From an uncultured Muribaculaceae bacterium (lineage in GTDB: Bacteria; Bacteroidota; Bacteroidia; Bacteroidales; Muribaculaceae): a stretch of DNA of 64,000 nucleotides. The stretch is taken from positions 72,386 through 136,385 of the forward strand of contig CAJUAF010000009.1 in the NCBI GenBank assembly GCA_910584365.1, written 5' to 3'. Below are positions 60,355 to 64,000 of the stretch, one piece after another (positions within the stretch are counted from its first letter, which is position 1; every line of letters starts with the position of its first letter). The notes under the pieces are model-generated. The model was not told the origin of the DNA, did not search any database, and saw nothing but the letters and a program-made list of their open reading frames with translations. Position numbers and translations under genes: made by a program.

Positions 60355-62076
60355 ATGGATTATCCCCTTTCCCACAACCAAATCACCGATTCCCACTCAA
60401 TTTCCCTTTCGGAGATGAACCAGCAGTTTCCGTCAAGAGGAGGACTATGCTTCTACATCAGGCAGACCAAGACGGACTACCCCACGACCATCTACGCCAC
60501 CTATTATATAAGAGGTGTGAAGCGTCATGTCTCTCTCGGAATCAAAGTCAAACCCTCCCAATGGGACAGACAGAACCATCAGGCACGGGTCAGTAAGACT
60601 TATTCAGAAGCCGACAACCTCAACAACCGTATCGCCAATGCGAAATTAAAACGCATAGAATTTGGTTTTCTCGATAAAAATTCGTATCTTTGCAATGCGG
60701 ACATTGAAATAGTGGAAGAAAAACAGAACGAGAAACTAATAAATCCTAATATCATGGCAAATAATAGATATTCTAAAAAATCCGTTCAGGCGGCGACTGT
60801 GACCCAGTTGATGCGAAACAGTGCGAGGGAATTTGTTCAAGGCAGAAGTTACGAGACTGAAATCTCCAAGATAAACAGATTCTTGAAATTTCTTAAAGCG
60901 AGCAGATTGTCAGATTCATTTGAGAGTATGACCTATGACAATATGGTGAAGTTCAACACATGGCTAAACTCACCCAAAAACAATCTGACACTGGAGACGG
61001 CATCACAGACACTCAGGGCCATCAAGAAGTATCTGAAACGATTCGGTAACCAGCCGATATATAAGTTCAATTACTACAACTCGGGCATCGACGGCATAAA
61101 GCCTCCGAAAGACACTCGGACGACAGAGGAGATACACGGCAACTATATCGCGTTGACACATCAACAGATAGAGAAACTTGCGGGATTGGAGATTGTCAAT
61201 GATGACTTCCTATCCACTTGTCGCGACCTTTTCCTCATGCAATGTTACAGCGGCATCCGTGTGAGTGATATGCAGCAATTACTTAATCCTGATAAATACA
61301 GGGTCTGTGATGGTGTGCCATTCGTTGTGTTCGTCCCCAAGAAGACCAACAAGCGGAAATTCAAGGAAGCCAACATCCCCCTCAACACCCTATATCCCCA
61401 ACTCCTTACATTATATAATAAGTACAAGGGGAAAACATTCAAGTTCCTCCCCACCACTGATGATGAAAGGAGCGATAAGAGTTACAATGAGGCGATTAAA
61501 CGCTTGGGGCTGATGTGCGGATGGCACGATGAGGTCATATCCGTGGAAACCAAAGGAGGCAAAAAGAGGGTGTTCAGGACAGAACTTTACAAGGAACTGA
61601 CGAGCCACTGTGGCCGACATTCATTCATCACCAATGCCGTCAGGGAGTTCGGGATGGGCTTAAATGATGTCATAAGGATTACAGGTCACCATGACACCGA
61701 GCAGATAACATCCAGATACCTGAACCTTAAAAGTGGTGAGGACGCGAAACTCTTAAACAAATCTCTCGAATCCAAAGGCATAGGTGTCAACAAATCAAAA
61801 GCAGCCAAGTCCGCATTAAAAGGCAAGTCTGATGATTACGGCATCGAGGATGAGAAAGAGGCGTTGAGAGTGTTGAGGTACCTGGGCGTAGACACAACAG
61901 GTATGGAAGACAAACCTTTCGCCGACCTTATAAATGAGGTAGGGCAACATCAGGGAGAGTTGTATGACGAATATGGAGTGACCTACGAAATAATGAAACC
62001 TCTCTTTAACGTTCAGACCTCAATGGCAAAACGCAAAGAACTTCTAAAGGTTGTATGTGAAACAATGGCAAAATGA
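60355..62076 (+). CDS. Tyrosine recombinase / integrase
   Basis: This 573-residue integrase has an N-terminal arm-binding domain (about 25-110, LCFYIRQTKTDYPTTIYATYY in part), a core-binding SAM-like domain (about 155-245) and a catalytic domain with all expected residues: R302 (SGIRVSDM), H418 and R421 (SHCGRHSF), H445 (ITGHHD) and the nucleophile Y455 (SRYLNL). A C-terminal extension of about 118 residues after the Tyr is unusual. Between the arm and core domains lies an AT-rich stretch (about codons 100-145) with an internal TATCTTTG. The ATG at 60355 is chosen; a GTG at 60307 lies inside the repeat array. Confidence 0.92.
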   Translation: MDYPLSHNQITDSHSISLSEMNQQFPSRGGLCFYIRQTKTDYPTTIYATYYIRGVKRHVSLGIKVKPSQWDRQNHQARVSKTYSEADNLNNRIANAKLKRIEFGFLDKNSYLCNADIEIVEEKQNEKLINPNIMANNRYSKKSVQAATVTQLMRNSAREFVQGRSYETEISKINRFLKFLKASRLSDSFESMTYDNMVKFNTWLNSPKNNLTLETASQTLRAIKKYLKRFGNQPIYKFNYYNSGIDGIKPPKDTRTTEEIHGNYIALTHQQIEKLAGLEIVNDDFLSTCRDLFLMQCYSGIRVSDMQQLLNPDKYRVCDGVPFVVFVPKKTNKRKFKEANIPLNTLYPQLLTLYNKYKGKTFKFLPTTDDERSDKSYNEAIKRLGLMCGWHDEVISVETKGGKKRVFRTELYKELTSHCGRHSFITNAVREFGMGLNDVIRITGHHDTEQITSRYLNLKSGEDAKLLNKSLESKGIGVNKSKAAKSALKGKSDDYGIEDEKEALRVLRYLGVDTTGMEDKPFADLINEVGQHQGELYDEYGVTYEIMKPLFNVQTSMAKRKELLKVVCETMAK

Positions 62077-62199
62077 CTGCGATTAATTCAAGTGACACCG
62101 TTTAGACTGTTCTCAAATGAGCAATGTGCTACCTTTCCAAATCAAGGCGAGGTAGTCATTGTTATTCAACCTATTTATTTGCAATATTTTACATAGGAC
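62077..62199. other. Spacer after the integrase
   Basis: About 120 bp with no gene or clear terminator. It leads to the promoter at 62200. Confidence 0.4.
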
Positions 62200-62230
62200 T
62201 TGGTTTTCTCAATTATTTTGTGTATCTTTG
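62200..62230 (+). promoter_or_regulatory. Promoter of the structured RNA / rep region
   Basis: TTG (62200-62202), a 20-bp spacer and TATCTTTG (62223-62230) are a consensus match, with a predicted start near 62237. Confidence 0.65.
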
Positions 62231-62235
62231 AACTA

Positions 62236-62350
62236 CTGGCAGGTTCAGGTTCCCTCCGCTGTCAGAGAGTACATTGACATGGGTAACCCCTACGGGAGGC
62301 AGGTACTTTTTACGAGTATGAGATGAGGGAACGGTTCTGAAAAATTCCAG
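62236..62350 (+). ncRNA. Highly paired RNA candidate (structured leader or regulatory RNA)
   Basis: Three stems nest around one region: CTGG (62236-62239) with CCAG (62347-62350), TTCAG (62244-62248) with CTGAA (62337-62341), and GTTCCCTC (62249-62256) with GAGGGAAC (62325-62332). Inside, AGTAC (62268-62272) pairs with GTACT (62303-62307) and closes a loop containing a possible CUACGG tetraloop hairpin (62289-62294). A consensus promoter starts just in front. Its identity is unknown; no known RNA family is recognised. Confidence 0.6.
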
Positions 62351-62399
62351 CAGGAAAAATTCATGATGACTGAAAAAGCCTTTTCCGTAGAATAATAAG

Positions 62400-62605
62400 G
62401 TCTACTATATAAAGAGATAATATATTTAATTATCAATTTGTTATCAATAATATTTTAATTTCTTATAATTTAAAAATATATTCAATTAGTTATTAAAATA
62501 ATATTCTTAATTCATATTGATATTATAAGAATTATTCAATGATTGTTTAATTTTAATTATTAATGGTTGTATAAATATTTTAAAATAATATATTATAAAA
62601 AGAAT
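62400..62605. other. Very AT-rich tract upstream of the Rep-like gene
   Basis: About 205 bp that are nearly all A and T, with many short palindromes such as AATAATATT. No gene is present. Its place directly before a replication-protein gene suggests an origin or DNA-unwinding region, but this is inference. Confidence 0.45.
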
Positions 62606-63448
62606 ATGTTTATAAATAAACGATTATCAATCAAATTCAATATTGATAAGTTGCATATCAAGTTTTCAAACTATGATTTGTTAAGAGATGCTATCAATGA
62701 TGTCATCAGTGATTCATTCGATGGGTTCAGATTCATCCCCATTCATCCCCACCTCAATTACAGGATGTATGAGTTGAGGTATGATGATGAGGTCTTGGGA
62801 GTGTTGTCATTCAGGGAATCCCACGGTGTCATTCTTGAAGTAGATAACAGACAGTTGTATTCGGGAAGCCTCTACAAGGTGTATCTGTTCGCCCATCGGT
62901 TCAGTCTTACGATGGAGACGTTCTCCAAGATAGATATATGCTGCGATGCCAACGTGGATTTGCCAGGCAAGTTGAATCGGCTTCTGCACTCTCGGGCATA
63001 CGAGATAACGCGCAGGGGAGTGAAGATGCTGAACTACAAGGGGAACATCGACATAGGCGTGAAGATACTCCCCAACATAGTTACGGTAGAGGGGGAAAGG
63101 GCGAGAAGATACCCCACCTATAATTTCACTCCGGTTGTGACAAGCGGTTGCCGCAAATGTCCAGTCCGTATGGTCGGTTACAACAAGAGTGTGGAGGTGG
63201 AGAAGTCATCCCACAAACATTACATCCTCCGTTCCCTCCCGTTCGGCGATGATGTGGCACACCGTCTGGAGATACGGACGTGTGGTTATGAGATGCAACG
63301 GAACGGTTTGGATGTCAGGACATTGTTTTATGACATTGACAAGGAGGAGACCGTCAGGAACCTCTTCATCGCCTATCTCGACCGCTTCTTTGAGTTCAAC
63401 AAGGGAGGACAGAGGTATAGAGCGAGTGAACTTCTGCGCGTGGCGTAG
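62606..63448 (+). CDS. Replication initiation factor-like protein (RstA / Rep_trans type)
   Basis: This 280-residue protein has the layout of rolling-circle initiators found in filamentous phages and some mobile elements. The Asp-rich motif is FSKIDICCDANVD, followed by VRMVGYNKSVEVE and DVAHRLEIRTCGYEM, which match the D-x-x-x-D, YNK-x-x-E and RLE-x-R positions of the family. Calling it rolling-circle Rep rests on these short motifs. The ATG at 62606 is preferred; a TTG at 62567 would add 13 residues from the AT-rich tract. It sits between the integrase and a serine recombinase. Confidence 0.7.
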   Translation: MFINKRLSIKFNIDKLHIKFSNYDLLRDAINDVISDSFDGFRFIPIHPHLNYRMYELRYDDEVLGVLSFRESHGVILEVDNRQLYSGSLYKVYLFAHRFSLTMETFSKIDICCDANVDLPGKLNRLLHSRAYEITRRGVKMLNYKGNIDIGVKILPNIVTVEGERARRYPTYNFTPVVTSGCRKCPVRMVGYNKSVEVEKSSHKHYILRSLPFGDDVAHRLEIRTCGYEMQRNGLDVRTLFYDIDKEETVRNLFIAYLDRFFEFNKGGQRYRASELLRVA

Positions 63449-63638
63449 CGCGATATACAAGGGTCGTATTGATGATTGAGGATGGTTTTCGCATAAACCG
63501 TTGAGGGTCAGAAAAGACAATGCGTTTGGCGTGTTTGACTGTGTTCAATCCCGTGGTATGTTCAAAAATTTCATCATATCATCCTGAACATCATTTGATT
63601 ATGCACTCGAAAATTTCTTTGATTTTCTTGCGCAGGCA

Positions 63639-63670
63639 TTTGCGGGAACGGGATAATCCTGGTATCTTTG
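63639..63670 (+). promoter_or_regulatory. Promoter of the serine recombinase gene
   Basis: TTTG (63639-63642), a 20-bp spacer and TATCTTTG (63663-63670) are an exact consensus match. The predicted start is near 63677, about 20 bp before the ATG. Confidence 0.7.
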
Positions 63671-63696
63671 CCTGTGAATCAAGAAGTTAAAGAAAC

Positions 63697-64000
63697 ATGA
63701 ACACAGCCGTCATATATGCCCGCGTTTCCAGCACCTCCGACCGTCAGTCAACCGACCGACAGGTGATAGACCTGACCGCCTACGCCGTCCGCAACGGCAT
63801 GGAGGTGGCGGAGGTTTACACCGAACATATCAGTGGAGCGACAAAGAACGAGAACCGCCCCGAACTTTGCCGATGCCTCGACTACTGCATCAGCAACAAT
63901 ATAAGCACCCTCCTCATAAGCGAGTTGAGCCGACTGGGCAGGAATGTGGATGAGGTGCTTGCCAATGTGAAGAGATGCAAGGACAACAACCTCAACATCT
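63697..64000 (+). CDS. Serine recombinase (resolvase/invertase family), partial
   Basis: The first 101 codons are in the window. The N-terminal catalytic domain shows AVIYARVSSTSDRQSTDRQ, with the nucleophile Ser at position 11 and the neighbouring Arg. Further on are EHISGATKNENRPEL and SELSRLGRNVDEV, the conserved SRLxR block. The protein continues past the end, so its size class (resolvase, invertase or large recombinase) cannot be told. Next to a tyrosine integrase it may resolve multimers, invert a segment or be the second integration enzyme. Confidence 0.88.
   Translation, partial: MNTAVIYARVSSTSDRQSTDRQVIDLTAYAVRNGMEVAEVYTEHISGATKNENRPELCRCLDYCISNNISTLLISELSRLGRNVDEVLANVKRCKDNNLNI

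Larger units (their letters stand above)
60106..64000. mobile_element. Left part of an integrative mobile element
   Basis: Three recombination or replication genes of one direction (tyrosine integrase, Rep_trans-like protein, serine recombinase) occur in DNA that is visibly more AT-rich than the host genes. They are separated by AT-rich gaps with their own promoters, next to a GTANNTTTGC site. The left limit is inferred; the right end lies beyond the window. No conjugation genes are seen in this part, so it may be mobilisable rather than conjugative. Confidence 0.65.

Noticed and set aside
62289..62302. 16S rRNA fragment
   Set aside because: Only 14 nt match the conserved 16S segment and the flanks differ, so this is not an rRNA gene.
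1..64000. tRNA genes
   Set aside because: I looked for T-loop-like GTTCRANNC and matching acceptor stems in the intergenic regions and saw none that fold into a cloverleaf. A tRNAscan run would settle this.

Overview
The window looks like a chromosomal segment of a gut Bacteroidales bacterium, most likely Muribaculaceae-like. The reasons are a SusC/sigma/FecR polysaccharide-utilisation locus (PUL), T9SS-type C-terminal tails, the DUF6242-DUF6089-uppS-bamA-ompH-ompH block, a Rho protein with a long basic/acidic N-terminal insertion, and many promoters of the Bacteroidetes form TTG(TTTG)-N19-21-TAnnTTTG. Family assignments were made by reading the protein sequences, without database searches.

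Layout. (1) 1-9701, minus strand: a PUL read from right to left. It holds a stand-alone secreted module protein, three GH43 glycosidase-like proteins sharing that module, an ECF sigma factor, a FecR anti-sigma factor and the first part of a SusC transporter with an STN signalling domain. (2) 9825-14757: a truncated FKBP-type isomerase remnant, then the menaquinone operon menD-menB-menC-menE on the plus strand. (3) 14856-16979, minus: butyrate kinase and phosphate butyryltransferase, followed by an AT-rich gap with a likely small RNA of about 155 nt. (4) 17748-28839: tsaD-pncC, an M16 protease, radA and a TrmH methyltransferase, a SecB-like hypothetical, two DUF3108 paralogues, a GIN-domain protein and a MerR regulator. 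(5) 28957-36228, plus: alaS, GDP-fucose synthesis (gmd-fcl), a clostripain-family lipoprotein protease and an MscS channel with a large acidic insertion. (6) 36306-44656, minus: rnpB (RNase P RNA), rho with a leader of about 400 nt, a membrane protein, a choloylglycine-hydrolase-like enzyme, a DUF1015 protein with a structured leader, and a secreted CotH protein. (7) 44757-50734, minus: dTDP-sugar genes (degT aminotransferase, rmlA, rmlB), glmS and an orphan umuD. (8) 50910-59705: a divergent glutaminase-like protein, rplS and the outer-membrane biogenesis block. (9) About 60106-64000 (runs off the end): a mobile element with a tyrosine integrase, an RstA/Rep_trans-like replication protein and a serine recombinase. 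A CTnDOT-like GTAACTTTGC site lies at its left edge.

How the parts fit together. The PUL carries its own sigma/anti-sigma switch, which should be triggered by glycan import through SusC. Its secreted enzymes share an accessory module I do not recognise. One of the three GH43 proteins lacks the catalytic general acid, so the locus may combine hydrolysis with binding. gmd-fcl, rmlA/rmlB and the aminotransferase supply precursors for surface glycans.

Most interesting for follow-up: the shared PUL module and its stand-alone copy; the GH43 with a missing general acid; the candidate small RNA at 17311-17467; a highly paired RNA candidate at 62236-62350 inside the mobile element; and the integrase control region with four 13-bp-spaced repeats.
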